From Belnapia rosea (GTDB lineage: Bacteria; Pseudomonadota; Alphaproteobacteria; Acetobacterales; Acetobacteraceae), in the NCBI RefSeq assembly GCF_900101615.1, contig NZ_FMZX01000009.1, forward strand, positions 112,265 through 176,264: a DNA stretch of 64,000 nucleotides, written 5' to 3'. The notes under the pieces are model-generated. The model ran no database searches, was not told the DNA's origin, and saw only the letters and a program-made list of their open reading frames with translations. The translations under genes were made by a program, and so were the position numbers. Positions within the stretch are counted from its first letter, which is position 1. Each line of letters starts with the position of its first letter. Shown piece after piece: positions 29,146 to 42,780 of this stretch.

Positions 29146-29988
29146 TCAGTCGAGCGCGAAGGGATCGCGCGGCGAGGGCGCGCTGCGCGAATACTCGATG
29201 CTGGTGTAGCCGCCACCCTGGTAGCGCTCCTCCACCGGGTCGCCCGAGAGGATGTGGCCGACCTCGGTGCGGTAATCCTCGGCGGTGTCCTGCGGCTGCC
29301 AGCCGATGCGGTCGCGGTGGTCGCGGCCCCAGAAGGTGGCCGGGTTGTTGGAGCAGGCCCAGATCACGCAATGCCCGCTGCGCGGCGCCTCGACCGCCGC
29401 CGTCACCAGCCGCGTCAGGTCGCCGAAGGACAGCCAGGTGGAGAGCATCCGTGCATTCACCGGCTTCGGGAAGCAGGAGCCGATGCGCAGGTTGACGTTC
29501 TCGACGCCGTGCTTGTCCCAGTAGAGCCGGCCCATCAGCTCGCCATAGGCCTTGGAGAGTCCGTAATAGCCATCGGGGCGGAAGGCGCAGTCCACATCGA
29601 TCTTCGCCTCGTTGCCCTGCGGCCGCTCATGGAAGCCGATGGAGTGGTTGGAGGAGGCGAAGAGCACCCGGGCGCCCTCGCGCCGCGCCGCCTCATAGAT
29701 GTGGTAGAGGCCGCGCAGATTGGGGCTGAGCACCGCCTCGAAGGGCTGCTCCACGCTGATGCCGCCGAAATGCAGGATGGCGCCGCACCCCTCGGCGAGC
29801 CGCGCGACGCCGAGCCCCTCACTCAGGTCGAGCCGGGTGAAGCTGGCACCTGCCGGCAGCGCATCCGGGAATGGGGTGATGTCGGTCAGCCGCAAGGTCC
29901 AGCCCTGCGCGGCCAGCGCCGGGGCGAGGACGCGGCCGAGATTGCCGCTGGCACCGGTGAGAAGGACGGGTTTCTGCGGAGCGGGCAT
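29146..29988 (-). CDS. udh: NAD-dependent epimerase/dehydratase family, uronate dehydrogenase-like
   Basis: A short-chain dehydrogenase of the extended NDP-sugar epimerase type, 280 residues. NAD binding is through TGASGNLGRVL; the catalytic Tyr142-x-x-x-Lys146 is in GYYGLSKAYGE, with Ser in FASSNHSIG. The NHSIGF and WACSNNPATFW blocks resemble bacterial uronate dehydrogenases, which oxidise galacturonate or glucuronate to the aldarolactone. The lactonase family gene at 3.7 kb would suit the next step. The start is set at the ATG at 29988 that opens the Rossmann strand; the gene symbol is by resemblance. Confidence 0.72.
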   Translation of the reverse strand: MPAPQKPVLLTGASGNLGRVLAPALAAQGWTLRLTDITPFPDALPAGASFTRLDLSEGLGVARLAEGCGAILHFGGISVEQPFEAVLSPNLRGLYHIYEAARREGARVLFASSNHSIGFHERPQGNEAKIDVDCAFRPDGYYGLSKAYGELMGRLYWDKHGVENVNLRIGSCFPKPVNARMLSTWLSFGDLTRLVTAAVEAPRSGHCVIWACSNNPATFWGRDHRDRIGWQPQDTAEDYRTEVGHILSGDPVEERYQGGGYTSIEYSRSAPSPRDPFALD

Positions 29989-30077
29989 GTCAAAGCCTTC
30001 ATAGGGACGTTTCCGGCCGCATTCTGCGGTGCCGGCGGGCTTGGCGGCAACGGCTCCCGGGCATAGCGTCCCGCCTC

Positions 30078-31511
30078 GTGCCCGATCAAGCAGCATCCCC
30101 CGGCTACGCCGCATTCTCGCCGCGCGAGGTCCGCACCATCGTCATGGGGCTGATGCTGGCCCTGTTCCTGTCCAGCCTCGACCAGACGATCGTCGCCACC
30201 GCGCTCTCCTCCATCGCCGGGGATCTCGGCGGGTGGAGTCTCCTGCCCTGGATCGTCTCGGCCTATCTCATCGCCTCGACGGTCACCACGCCGATCTACG
30301 GCCGCCTCTCCGACCTCTACGGCCGCCGGCCCGTGCTGCTGGTCTCGGTCTCCATCTTCGTCGCCGGGTCGGCGCTGGCGGCGCTCGCGCCCAACATGCC
30401 GGCGCTGATCGCGGCGCGGGTGGTGCAGGGACTCGGCGGCGGCGGCCTGCGCGCGATCTCGCTCGCCGTGGTCGGCGACATCCTGCCGCCGCGGGAGCGG
30501 GCGAAGGTGCAGGGCTACCTCTCGGCCACCTTCGCCACGGCCAACATCATCGGGCCGCTGCTCGGCGGGCTCTTCGTCGAGTACCTGTCCTGGACCTGGA
30601 TCTTCTGGATCAACCTGCCGCTCGGCGCCGCCGCCTTCGCCACCACCTATTTCCAGCTCCGCCGCCTGCCGAAGCCGGGAAAGCGGCCGCGGATCGACTG
30701 GGCCGGGGCGGCGCTGATCCTGCTCTCCTGCACGCCCCTGCTGCTCGGCATCACCCTCGTGCAGCGCGCCGGTTCCTGGCTGGCGCCCGAGGCGCTGGTC
30801 TGCTTCGCCCTCGGCCTCGCCTTCCTCGTCCTGCTGATCCTGCAGGAGCGCGCGGTGCCGCAGCCGATGCTGCCGCTCCAGCTCTTCCGCAACCCGGTCT
30901 TCACCATGGCCATCCTCGTCACCGGCCTGACCTCGATGGTGATGATGGCGCTGGTGATCCTGGTGCCGCTCGACTACCAGCTCGTCAGCGGCCTGACGCC
31001 GAAGGAGGCGGGGCTCCGGATGATCGCCATGACGCTCGGCAGCGTCACCGGCAGCTTCCTCGCCGGCCAGGCGGTGGCGGCAACGGGGCGCTACCGGCCC
31101 TTCGCCATCCTCGGCGCGGCGATGGCGACCGCGATGTGCCTGGTGATCTCCTTCATCGGGCTCGGCCATTCGCTGCTGCTCGACACCGTGGTGACGCTGT
31201 TGCTGGGCCTGTCCTTCGGCTGCCAGTTCTCGCCGATGACGGTCACCATCCAGAATGCGGTCGACCCGCGGGATGGCGGCATCGCCATCTCCTGCATGAT
31301 GTTCTTCCGGCTCATGGGCGGCGCCTTCGGCGTGGCGGTGCTGTCCTCGGTGCTGCTCTGGCACCTGCCCGGCGGCGTCGCCGAGGGCGTCCCGCCGCTG
31401 GTCGCGGCGCCGGCCTTCTCGGTCGTCTTCCTGGTGGCCGGCGCCATCGCCGCGCTCTCCCTGGCCGCGGCACTCCTGCTGAAGGAGATCCCGCTGCGCG
31501 GCAGGACCTAG
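30078..31511 (+). CDS. MFS transporter, DHA2 (14-helix) drug-efflux type
   Basis: A 477-residue membrane protein with a run of about 14 hydrophobic helices. It starts with the motif LDQTIVATALSSIAGDLG, has the cytoplasmic loop GRLSDLYGRRPVLL between helices 2 and 3 and the VVQGLGGGGLRAISLAVVGDILPPRERAK segment (motif C region). These mark the EmrB/QacA branch, proton-driven exporters of hydrophobic compounds. A GTG is the start. It is divergent from the uronate dehydrogenase gene, about 90 bases away. No EmrA-like partner or regulator is beside it. Confidence 0.88.
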   Translation: MPDQAASPGYAAFSPREVRTIVMGLMLALFLSSLDQTIVATALSSIAGDLGGWSLLPWIVSAYLIASTVTTPIYGRLSDLYGRRPVLLVSVSIFVAGSALAALAPNMPALIAARVVQGLGGGGLRAISLAVVGDILPPRERAKVQGYLSATFATANIIGPLLGGLFVEYLSWTWIFWINLPLGAAAFATTYFQLRRLPKPGKRPRIDWAGAALILLSCTPLLLGITLVQRAGSWLAPEALVCFALGLAFLVLLILQERAVPQPMLPLQLFRNPVFTMAILVTGLTSMVMMALVILVPLDYQLVSGLTPKEAGLRMIAMTLGSVTGSFLAGQAVAATGRYRPFAILGAAMATAMCLVISFIGLGHSLLLDTVVTLLLGLSFGCQFSPMTVTIQNAVDPRDGGIAISCMMFFRLMGGAFGVAVLSSVLLWHLPGGVAEGVPPLVAAPAFSVVFLVAGAIAALSLAAALLLKEIPLRGRT

Positions 31512-31564
31512 AGCGTCCTCCCCTCGGCCGCCGTCACGAAGGCCGCTCCAGCTTGTTGCTTGCT

Positions 31565-32686
31565 CTAGCCGCGCCGGCTGCCGAAGGCCGTGGCGAGGGC
31601 CTGCCACATGGGCTTCCGCCCCCCCGCATCATCGAGCGGCAGGCCACGATGCACCTGCCCGTCCTTCCGCATCACACCCGGGTCGCGCGCCAGCCAGCTA
31701 TCCCTGTCGGACAGCCCCCAGGTGAGGACGGTGCGGCAGCCCGCATCGAGCGCCGTGCCGACCACCTGCCGCACCCGCTCCGCCACCGCCGCATCCCGCG
31801 CCGCGAGGCCGCCGGGAAGCTGCTGCCCCTCCCGCACATCGAGTTCGGTGATGAGCACGGCGAGCCCCAGCTCCCGCACCGCGCGCAGGAAGCCGGCGAG
31901 TGGCTCCGGCCGGAACGGCTCGTCCATCAGGAGATGCGCCTGCAGGCCGAGCGCATCGACCGGGCACTGCGCCCCCACCATCCGCCGCAGCAGGCGCAGC
32001 ACCCGCTGGCGCTTCTCCTCCGCCCAGGGCGTGTCGCCCTCGAGCCCGTAGTCGTTATAGGTGAGGCGGAGCGTCCGGTCCCGCTCCCGCGCCTGACGGA
32101 AGGCTTCCTCGATATAGCCAGGGCCAAGGGCGCGCAGCCAGGGCGTGTCCCGCAGGTCGCCCTGGGCGGGGGTGGCGGCCGTGAAGGGGTTGCCCTCGGC
32201 ATTGGCGACGGCTTCGTTCACCACGTCCCAGTCGCGGATGGCGGGGCGGGTGGCCGCCAGCACGCCATCCAGATGGGCCGCGAGCAGGCTGCGGGCCTTG
32301 GCCGCACCTTCGCCGAGCCCGTCCACCAGCCAGGACGGCATCGCCTCATGCCAGACCAGCACATGGCCGCGCAGCTGCTTGCCTTTCGCCTGGGCGAAGC
32401 TGGCCACGGCGCCGAGCGGACCGAAATCGAAACTGCCCGGCCTCGGCTGCAGGGCGGCCCATTTCGACTCCCATTCCGGCACGAGGAGCTGCGCCTCGGT
32501 GACGATCTGGGCGGCATAGGCCGCATCGCCGAGCCAGCCGGAGTTGATGGCGGTGCCGAAGGTGATGCCCCCGCTGCGGCCCAGGGCGGCGAGGCCCTCG
32601 CCCCCCTGGGCACGGGCCTGCCGGGCCAGCAGCGCCGCCAGGCCCGCCCCGAACAGGCGCCGGCGCGGCGGCAGGACCAGGCTCAA
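31565..32686 (-). CDS. endo-1,4-beta-xylanase, glycoside hydrolase family 10
   Basis: A 373-residue GH10 enzyme with an N-terminal export signal: arginines RRR before a hydrophobic LFGAGLAALLA core and an ARA-Q cleavage site (about residue 27), which may be a Tat or Sec signal. The acid/base is Glu158 in WDVVNEAV and the nucleophile Glu281 in VLITELDVRE, with HVLVWHEAMPSWL also conserved. It should cut xylan backbones outside the cytoplasm. Its start overlaps the stop of the ferritin-like gene by four bases (ATGA), an unexpected pairing. Confidence 0.88.
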   Translation of the reverse strand: MSLVLPPRRRLFGAGLAALLARQARAQGGEGLAALGRSGGITFGTAINSGWLGDAAYAAQIVTEAQLLVPEWESKWAALQPRPGSFDFGPLGAVASFAQAKGKQLRGHVLVWHEAMPSWLVDGLGEGAAKARSLLAAHLDGVLAATRPAIRDWDVVNEAVANAEGNPFTAATPAQGDLRDTPWLRALGPGYIEEAFRQARERDRTLRLTYNDYGLEGDTPWAEEKRQRVLRLLRRMVGAQCPVDALGLQAHLLMDEPFRPEPLAGFLRAVRELGLAVLITELDVREGQQLPGGLAARDAAVAERVRQVVGTALDAGCRTVLTWGLSDRDSWLARDPGVMRKDGQVHRGLPLDDAGGRKPMWQALATAFGSRRG

Positions 32687-33537
32687 GCGGCCTGCGCGAG
32701 CGGCGCGGCCGGCGCCATGCGGCTGAGCGCCTGGCGATAACGGTCCCGCCGCCAGCAGAGCAGGCGCCAGGCACCACGGGCGGCGATCTGGGACAGCCGC
32801 CCCCGCGGCTCCAGCCCCACCGCCTTGAAGATCATCCCCATGCCCCGCTCCAGATGGCGCGGGCGGTAGAAGCCCATCGCCCGGCCCATATAGCCGGCGA
32901 TGCAGCGGTCATGGCTGTAGGCGAGGCCTGGACCCTCGTTCGCGCAATGGAAGGCGAAGGCGAGCTCGTCATCCTCCGACTCGCCGACGCGGCCGAAGGC
33001 GACGCGCAGGCGGCGGGCGAAGGAGAGGTCCTCCCGCGCCAGGTAGCGCTTCATGTGGTCGTAGAAGAGCTTGAAGTGCCGGTACTCGTCGGCGGCGATC
33101 AGCTTGCAGACCTGCTGCAGCACCGGCTCCTCAGTCGCCTCGGCAAGCGCGGTGTAGTAGCTGCTGGTGCCGGTCTCGACGATGCAGCGGGCAATCAGCT
33201 CGCCGGTGCGGGAGCCACGGATCGAAGCATTGGCATTGATGTCGATGCTGTAGCCGTTGCGGTATCGCTCGAAGGCGGCCGCATAGTCCCAGCCCGGATC
33301 GGCCAGGCTCGCCCATTGCCCGAGCGCGTCGCCATGCTGGATCTCCTCCTCCGCCCAATGGTCGGCGGCCCGGGAGAAGTCCGGATCGTCCTTGAATACC
33401 CGCTTCAGGTAGATGGCGTAGTCACCGCCATTGCGTTCTACCATTGCCGCCGCCTTGACCAGCGGGATGATCTCCGGGTCCACCTTCGAAGGTTCGAAAC
33501 GGTCCCAGGCGATCTGCTCAACGCGCCAGTGCTTCAT
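32683..33537 (-). CDS. ferritin-like di-iron protein
   Basis: A 284-residue helical protein. Di-iron ligand motifs are clear: ExxH at Glu65-His68 (EEEIQHGDAL) and again at Glu151-His154 (ADEYRHFKL), with Glu34 and Glu121 as plausible partners. This is the pattern of the ferritin-like superfamily that includes acyl-ACP desaturases and rubrerythrins. It lacks a signal peptide; its C-terminal part is basic. It is translationally coupled to the GH10 xylanase by an ATGA overlap. The substrate is unknown; a desaturase or oxygenase role is possible. Confidence 0.68.
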   Translation of the reverse strand: MKHWRVEQIAWDRFEPSKVDPEIIPLVKAAAMVERNGGDYAIYLKRVFKDDPDFSRAADHWAEEEIQHGDALGQWASLADPGWDYAAAFERYRNGYSIDINANASIRGSRTGELIARCIVETGTSSYYTALAEATEEPVLQQVCKLIAADEYRHFKLFYDHMKRYLAREDLSFARRLRVAFGRVGESEDDELAFAFHCANEGPGLAYSHDRCIAGYMGRAMGFYRPRHLERGMGMIFKAVGLEPRGRLSQIAARGAWRLLCWRRDRYRQALSRMAPAAPLAQAA

Positions 33538-33547
33538 CCTGTCCCCG

Positions 33548-33564
33548 CGGCCCGAAAGGGGCCG
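33548..33564. promoter_or_regulatory. perfect stem-loop between atpC and the ferritin-like gene
   Basis: CGGCCC (33548-33553) and GGGCCG (33559-33564) flank a five-base loop. Read on the minus strand the hairpin lies about 150 bases after atpC and 11 bases ahead of the ferritin-like ATG. It may end atp transcription (but no T-run follows) or shape the 5' leader of the next gene. Confidence 0.35.
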
Positions 33565-33713
33565 TTATCTTGCGACACCCGATATCCGGGCAGGGCCCCA
33601 ACGCCACGCCCGAGCGCAATGTTCGGCAGGGTGGGCAGGGATTCAAGCGCTGTTGCCGGCGGGTTACGGTGTGGCGGCAGGAATTCGCCCCACCGTGGCC
33701 GGCGCGCTATGCC

Positions 33714-34124
33714 TCAGGCAGCTTCCGCGACGGAGACCGCGGTGCGCAGCGCCTGAACCCGGGCATAAGCGGCATCCCGCTTCGGCTCCGGCTCGGAGAC
33801 GGCCTCCTGCAACGCGGCCTCGGCCTCGGCCAGGCGACGCTCGGAGGCGGTGCGGGAGAGGTTGGCCAGCGGCGTCGCCTCATCGGCGAGGATCGTCACC
33901 CGCTCCGGCGAGACCTCGGCGAAGCCGCCGGCGATGAAGAGCTTTTCCGTCTCGGCGCCATTCTCCCGAACCCGGATCACGCCACCCCGGAGGGCGACGA
34001 TCATCGGGGAATGGCCGGGGAGGACGCCCATCTCGCCTTCCTCGGCGGGGATGGTCGCCATCTCCACCTGGCGGGAGAGCAGCAGCTTCTCCGGCGAGAC
34101 GAGTTCGAGCAGGAAGGTGGCCAT
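33714..34124 (-). CDS. atpC: F1 ATP synthase epsilon subunit
   Basis: A 136-residue protein with the N-terminal beta-barrel (FLLELVSPEKLL, ATIPAEEGEMGVLPGHSPM) and a C-terminal helical part. Epsilon couples rotor and catalytic head and can inhibit ATP hydrolysis. The ATG at 34124 is chosen over the longer frame to 34208 because GGAG lies six bases upstream and the added segment is unlike epsilon. It is the last gene of the atpHAGDC cluster. Confidence 0.93.
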   Translation of the reverse strand: MATFLLELVSPEKLLLSRQVEMATIPAEEGEMGVLPGHSPMIVALRGGVIRVRENGAETEKLFIAGGFAEVSPERVTILADEATPLANLSRTASERRLAEAEAALQEAVSEPEPKRDAAYARVQALRTAVSVAEAA

Positions 34125-34266
34125 CTCAAGCTCCAAACCAGACAACGTGGGCCCGAGGCCTACGCCGAGGCCGCTTCCGCGGCCCGCCGCCCATGCGGCG
34201 AAAGCCAAGCGCGCGGGGGCGCGCGCCCGGCATTTGAGGGCGAACTAAAGCCTGAACAAGGCCGCG

Positions 34267-36592
<2,326 letters not shown>

Positions 36593-36611
36593 CGGGCCCG
36601 CTTCCTCTGCT

Positions 36612-38147
<1,536 letters not shown>

Positions 38148-38149
38148 GG

Positions 38150-38752
38150 TCAGGCGGCCCCCTTCATGGCGTACTGCAGACGCTGCAGCTTGGATTTGAT
38201 GCTGTTGTCGTAGAGCCGGGAGCCGATCCGTACGATCAGCCCGCCGAGGATCGAGGGATCCACCTGCTCCGTGAGCTTGACGCCGGAATAGCCGGCCTCC
38301 GTCAGGCGCGCGGAGATCTGCGCCCGCTGGGTATCGGTCAGGGCATGCGCGCTGACCACCTCCGCCACCTGCTGGCCGCGCCGGGCGGCAAGCTGGGCGC
38401 CGAAGGAGGCAGCGACCTGCGGCAGCAGCGCGAGGCGCCGGTTGCCGATCAGCACGCCGGCCAGGTTCCGCACCTCGGGCCCCGTGCCGACCCGGTCGAG
38501 CACGGCGAAGGCCGCCCTGCGCTGGGCCACGGAGTCGAGGCGAGGGTCGGCGATGAAGCCGCGGAAATTCGCGTCTCCCTGCCAAAGGGAAGCAAGGGCT
38601 TCCATATCGGCGGCGATGCGGTCGAGCGCACCGGGGTCGGTCGCGCGCCGGTCATCGGCAAGCCCCAGCATGGCCAGCGCATAGCGCGCGGCGAGGCCGG
38701 TCGGGGTGGGCGCCTTGGGCGCGTCGGAGGCGATGGTCTCGGCAGAGGCCAC
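38150..38752 (-). CDS. atpH: F1 ATP synthase delta subunit
   Basis: A 200-residue peripheral-stalk subunit: N-terminal six-helix bundle ([16 protein letters not shown]) and C-terminal [31 protein letters not shown], which is diagnostic. It links F1 to the b-subunit stator. It is the first gene of the F1 cluster; the F0 genes are not in this window, as is usual in alphaproteobacteria where they lie elsewhere. Confidence 0.95.
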   Translation of the reverse strand: MASAETIASDAPKAPTPTGLAARYALAMLGLADDRRATDPGALDRIAADMEALASLWQGDANFRGFIADPRLDSVAQRRAAFAVLDRVGTGPEVRNLAGVLIGNRRLALLPQVAASFGAQLAARRGQQVAEVVSAHALTDTQRAQISARLTEAGYSGVKLTEQVDPSILGGLIVRIGSRLYDNSIKSKLQRLQYAMKGAA

Positions 38753-38953
38753 GGGCGATCCCGGTCCTGTTCCTGGTGGTGCGCATGCGCGGGTCCGCGA
38801 AGGGCAGCCCGCCGCGGCGGCCGGGCTTTACCATGGGGCTTACAGCCCCGCAATCCGCGCCGGTGCCCACAATTCGCTTCACCGCCCGGCATTTTGGCCC
38901 AGGGATGCGGTAGCCTCGCAACGGGAGCGCCAGGGCCGGGATGGAATGCCGGG

Positions 38954-40150
38954 ATGGAATACAGGCAGGGAGCATTCTTCGGCTGGCACGTCGTGGCTGC
39001 GGCCTTCCTGCTGGCGATGTTCAGCTGGGGCATCAACTTCTATGGCCCCTCGGTCTATCTGCACGCCCTGCATGCGCGCGAAGGCTGGTCGACGAGTCTC
39101 GTCTCCGCCGCGATCACCCTGCATTTCCTGGCCAGCGCCGTGGTCGTCGCCGGCCTGCCGCGGCTGCACCGCCGGCACGGCCTCGTCACGGTGACGCGGG
39201 CGGGCGTCGTCGCCATGGCGGCCGGCCTTGCCGCCTGGGGCGCGGCGACGTCGCCCTGGCAGATGGTCCCGGCAGCGCTGCTCACCGCGGCAGGCTGGGC
39301 GGTCACCAGCGGGGCGGCGATCAATGCCGTCGTCGCCCCCTGGTTCGACCGCCGCCGGCCGGCGGCGCTGGCCATGGCCTATAATGGCGCGAGCCTTGGC
39401 GGCGTGGTCTTCACGCCGCTCTGGGCGGCGCTGATCGGCGGCTTCGGCTTCGCCCGGGCCAGCCTGGTCGTGGCGGCCGCAACGCTGCTGGTGCTCTGGC
39501 CGCTCGCCGGGCGATATTTCGGCCGGGGCCCCGCCGCCTTCGGCCAATACCCCGATGGCGCGGCGGAGGCGCCGGCACCCCGGCCCGCCCTCCCGCCGGC
39601 CGGGCCCCTGTGGCGGCAACCGGCCTTCCGCAGCCTCTCCCTCGCCTTCGCCCTCGGCCTCACCGCGCAGATGGGCCTGCTGACCACCCTGTTCAGCATC
39701 CTGGCCGCGAGTCTCGGCGCGGCCGGCGCCGGGCTGGTGATGAGCCTCGCCACCGCCTGCGCGGTCATCGGCCGCACCGCGGTGGGCACGCTGCTGCCAC
39801 CGGGCTTCGACCGGCGAAGGGCGGGGATGCTCAATTTCCTGATGCAGGCCACCGGCTGCGCCGTGCTGGCCCTGGCGGGCGGGGTGCCAGGCCTGCTGGT
39901 GGGCGGGGCGGTGCTGTTCGGCCTCGGGATCGGCAACCTGCTCTCGCTGCCGCCGCTGATCGCCCAGGCGGAATGGCCGCCGGAGGAGGTGGCCGCGGTG
40001 ATCGCCCTGGTCACGGCCGTGAACCAGGCCCTCTATGCCTTCGGGCCCGGCCTCTTCGGGGCCGCGCTGGACCTGCTGGGCGGCTGGGCCCCACCGGCCG
40101 CGGCCTGCCTGCTGCAACTGGCGGCAGCCGGTGTGCTGGCGCGGCGCTGA
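38954..40150 (+). CDS. MFS transporter, 12-helix type
   Basis: A 398-residue integral membrane protein. It begins GAFFGWHVVAAAFLLAMFSWGINFYG, has about 12 hydrophobic helices and a central cytoplasmic loop rich in Pro/Ala (about 200-220). The first loop PRLHRRHG is a weak MFS motif A. The start resembles the oxalate/formate antiporter or monocarboxylate-porter branch of the superfamily. The substrate cannot be told. The ATG at 38954 is used; the upstream in-frame stretch overlaps the atpH leader and lacks hydrophobic character. It is divergent from atpH by 200 bases. Confidence 0.8.
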   Translation: MEYRQGAFFGWHVVAAAFLLAMFSWGINFYGPSVYLHALHAREGWSTSLVSAAITLHFLASAVVVAGLPRLHRRHGLVTVTRAGVVAMAAGLAAWGAATSPWQMVPAALLTAAGWAVTSGAAINAVVAPWFDRRRPAALAMAYNGASLGGVVFTPLWAALIGGFGFARASLVVAAATLLVLWPLAGRYFGRGPAAFGQYPDGAAEAPAPRPALPPAGPLWRQPAFRSLSLAFALGLTAQMGLLTTLFSILAASLGAAGAGLVMSLATACAVIGRTAVGTLLPPGFDRRRAGMLNFLMQATGCAVLALAGGVPGLLVGGAVLFGLGIGNLLSLPPLIAQAEWPPEEVAAVIALVTAVNQALYAFGPGLFGAALDLLGGWAPPAAACLLQLAAAGVLARR

Positions 40151-40183
40151 AACCCGCCCGGCAAACCCGGTGCGGTCCGCCTC

Positions 40184-40339
40184 CTAGGCGTAGCCGATCA
40201 GCATGGTCTTCGCGGCGATGGCGGCCAGCGCCGCCGCCACGGCCGCGGTGGTCGTGCCACGCGAGGCGAGAAGGGCGTAGGCCACGGCACCGGCGATCAG
40301 TGCCCAGGCTGCGATTTCAGTGGCGTCGAGGATGGGCAT
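40184..40339 (-). CDS. small hydrophobic protein, 51 residues
   Basis: A short gene, read ATG (40339) to TAG (40184), coding for 51 residues that begin MPILDATEIAAWALIAGAV and consist mostly of Ala, Ile, Leu and Val: two likely membrane helices (about 8-24 and 29-47) around a SRGTT turn. A strong ribosome site, GGGAGG, lies nine bases upstream. It sits alone between a transporter and priA, both on their own strands. It is probably a small inner-membrane protein; no homologue is recognised and the function is unknown. Confidence 0.6.
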   Translation of the reverse strand: MPILDATEIAAWALIAGAVAYALLASRGTTTAAVAAALAAIAAKTMLIGYA

Positions 40340-40361
40340 GGCTCAGTCCTCCCGGTTTTAG

Positions 40362-40375
40362 TTACCTACAGGTAA
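40362..40375. promoter_or_regulatory. perfect palindrome, candidate operator
   Basis: TTACCT-AC-AGGTAA: six-base arms around two bases, about 22 bases upstream of the small hydrophobic protein start. The symmetry and position suit a dimeric regulator such as a TetR or MarR type. The regulator is not visible in the window. Confidence 0.4.
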
Positions 40376-40423
40376 TTCCGATACCATGTTTTTGCCACGC
40401 CCAGCGATGGAAAAATTGGGCCG

Positions 40424-42631
40424 CTACAGGAAGCTCACCGGGTCCACATCCACCTGCACCCGGACGCTGTTCGGCACCGGCACGCGGGCCAGCCAGTCCC
40501 GCAGGATGGGCTGCACCGCGATCTCCCGGCGGGTCTTCAGCAGCAAGCGGCGGCGGTGGCGGCCGCGCAGCAGGGCAAGCGGCGCGGGCGCCGGCCCCAG
40601 CACCTGCACCCCCTCCCCGCCCGGCGCGGCAAGGCCGAGGTCGCGCGCGGTGCGGTCGGCCTCCCGCTCATCCTCCGAACTCACGATCAGCGCGGCGAGG
40701 CGGCCGAAGGGGGGCCAATGGCCCGGCCGGCGGATCGCCGCCTCCTCCGACATGAAGGCATCAAGGTCGCCGGAGATGAGCGCCTGCATCACCGGATGCT
40801 CCGGGCTGAAGCTCTGCAGCAGCACCCGGCCCGGCGCCTCGGCCCGGCCGGCGCGGCCGGCGACCTGATGGAGCAGCTGCACCGTCCGCTCCGCCGCGCG
40901 CAGGTCGCCGCCGGCGAGGCCGAGATCGGCATCCACCACCCCGACCAGGGTGAGGTGCGGGAAGTGCCAGCCCTTGGCGACGATCTGGGTGCCGATGATG
41001 AGGTCGACCTCGCGGTCCTGGATCTGCTGCGCCGCCATCCCGGCCGCGGCCGGGCCCGGCAGCGTGTCGCTCGCCATGACCAGCCGCCGCGCCTCGGGCC
41101 AGAGGGCCGCCGCCTCCTCCAGCACCCGCTCCACGCCGGGCCCAACCGCGACCAGGCTGTTGGCGGTGCCGCATTCCGGGCATTCGGCCGGCGGCGCCTC
41201 GGTGTGGCCGCAGTGATGGCACTGGAGCTGGCGCCGGGCCCGGTGCTCCACCAGCCAGGCGGTGCAGTTGGGGCAGCGCATCCGGTGCCCGCAATGGCGG
41301 CAGAGGGTCAGCGGCGCATAGCCCCGGCGGTTGAGGAAGAGCATCGCCTGCTCCCCGCGCTCCAGCGTGGCGTTGACGGCCTCGATCAGGGGCGGGGAGA
41401 GGAAGCGCCCGCGCTCCGGCGGCGTGCGGCGCAGATCGACCGTCTCGACCGCCGGAAGGCTCGCCCCGCCATGCCGCTCCGGCAGGTCGAGCGCCTCGTA
41501 GCGGCCGCTCTCGGCATTGGTCAGGCTCTCGAGCGAGGGCGTCGCGGAAACCAGGACACAGGCCGCGCCGGCCAGCCGGGCACGGACCACCGCCATGTCC
41601 CGGGCGTTGTAGACCACGCCATCCTCCTGCTTGAAGGCGGTCTCGTGCTCCTCGTCGACGATGACCAGGCCGAGATCGGGGAAGGGCAGGAAGAGGGCGG
41701 AGCGGGCGCCGACCACGACCGGCGCCTCCCCTTCCGCCACCGCCCGCCAGGTGTCGCGGCGGGTGCGCGGCGTCACCTCGGAATGCCAGAGGGCGGGGGA
41801 GACACCGAACCGCGCCTTGAACCGCTCGAGCCACTGCGCCGAGAGGGCGATCTCCGGCAGTAGCACCAGCGCCTGGCGGCCCTGCCGCAGGGCTTCCGCC
41901 ACGGCATCCAGATAGACCTCGGTCTTGCCCGAGCCGGTGACGCCGGTCAGCAGCGTCACGCCGAAGCGGCGGGCCGCGACCTTGGCGACGAGTTGCGTGG
42001 CCGCCTCGGCCTGGGCACCGAGCAGGCGCGGGCCGGGATGGTCCGGGTCCGGCCGGCTGAAGCGGCTGGCATGCGGCAGCAGGGCCGGGCGGATCAGCCC
42101 GTTATCCGCCATGCCCCGCAGCACGCCGAGCGAGACGCCGGCCGCCTCGGCGAGCGGCGCCCCGGCATAGACCCGGCCCGGCTCCATCACCGCCAGCACC
42201 CGCTGGCGTTCCGGGGTCATCCGCGGCTGGCGGTTGGATCCGGGGCCGGCCAGGGTCCAGCCGGCCTGCTGGGTCGGCGGCTCGAGCGCGGCGGTCGAGC
42301 CCATCGCCATGCGCAGCACGGCGCCGGGCGGGCTGAGCGTGTAGGCCGCCACCCAATCGATGAAGCGCCGCAGGCTCACGGTCATGCGAGGTGCGGGCAA
42401 GATCGCGTTAACCGGCTTCAGGCGATGATCGGGGACTGGGACAGCCTCCGGCGCTTCGGCGGCATCCCAAACCACGCCGATCATCGGCCTGTGATTGAGG
42501 GAGACGGTCACGAATTCGCCTGACTGGATATCCAGGCCAGGCGGAACGCGATAGTCATAAGCGCCAGCGAGCGGGAGCGGTAAAAGAACCCGTACCCGTT
42601 GCGCAGAAAACACAGGTGGCGTGTCCTTCAT
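40424..42631 (-). CDS. priA: primosomal protein N' (replication restart helicase)
   Basis: A 735-residue PriA. The N-terminal 3'-DNA-binding domain starts at [17 protein letters not shown]; the helicase has Walker [14 protein letters not shown] as motif II, and the two zinc sites CRHCG...CPNC and CHHCG...CPECG in their usual interval. The C-terminal helicase motif VAGRAGRA follows. It restarts collapsed replication forks by loading DnaB. An ATG ten codons upstream (42661, with AGGA six bases ahead) is an equally possible start. It diverges from the transaldolase gene. Confidence 0.95.
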   Translation of the reverse strand: MKDTPPVFSAQRVRVLLPLPLAGAYDYRVPPGLDIQSGEFVTVSLNHRPMIGVVWDAAEAPEAVPVPDHRLKPVNAILPAPRMTVSLRRFIDWVAAYTLSPPGAVLRMAMGSTAALEPPTQQAGWTLAGPGSNRQPRMTPERQRVLAVMEPGRVYAGAPLAEAAGVSLGVLRGMADNGLIRPALLPHASRFSRPDPDHPGPRLLGAQAEAATQLVAKVAARRFGVTLLTGVTGSGKTEVYLDAVAEALRQGRQALVLLPEIALSAQWLERFKARFGVSPALWHSEVTPRTRRDTWRAVAEGEAPVVVGARSALFLPFPDLGLVIVDEEHETAFKQEDGVVYNARDMAVVRARLAGAACVLVSATPSLESLTNAESGRYEALDLPERHGGASLPAVETVDLRRTPPERGRFLSPPLIEAVNATLERGEQAMLFLNRRGYAPLTLCRHCGHRMRCPNCTAWLVEHRARRQLQCHHCGHTEAPPAECPECGTANSLVAVGPGVERVLEEAAALWPEARRLVMASDTLPGPAAAGMAAQQIQDREVDLIIGTQIVAKGWHFPHLTLVGVVDADLGLAGGDLRAAERTVQLLHQVAGRAGRAEAPGRVLLQSFSPEHPVMQALISGDLDAFMSEEAAIRRPGHWPPFGRLAALIVSSEDEREADRTARDLGLAAPGGEGVQVLGPAPAPLALLRGRHRRRLLLKTRREIAVQPILRDWLARVPVPNSVRVQVDVDPVSFL

Positions 42632-42780
42632 ATCGCGCCGCTTCCCCGACCCCTCAAGCATCGGCTATCCTGACCCTGAACAAATACGCAACGATCCTCG
42701 GTCCTTGAATTCCGCGGCCCGGTTGGCCGGGACCATCGTCAAACGCGGCCCGACTGAGCGCCGCCTGGGGGCCTACCCGC

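Noticed and set aside
29886..31607. A 573-codon minus-strand frame opposite the DHA2 transporter
   Set aside because: Its translation is Arg/Gly/His/Gln low complexity, while the plus strand encodes clear membrane helices and MFS motifs.
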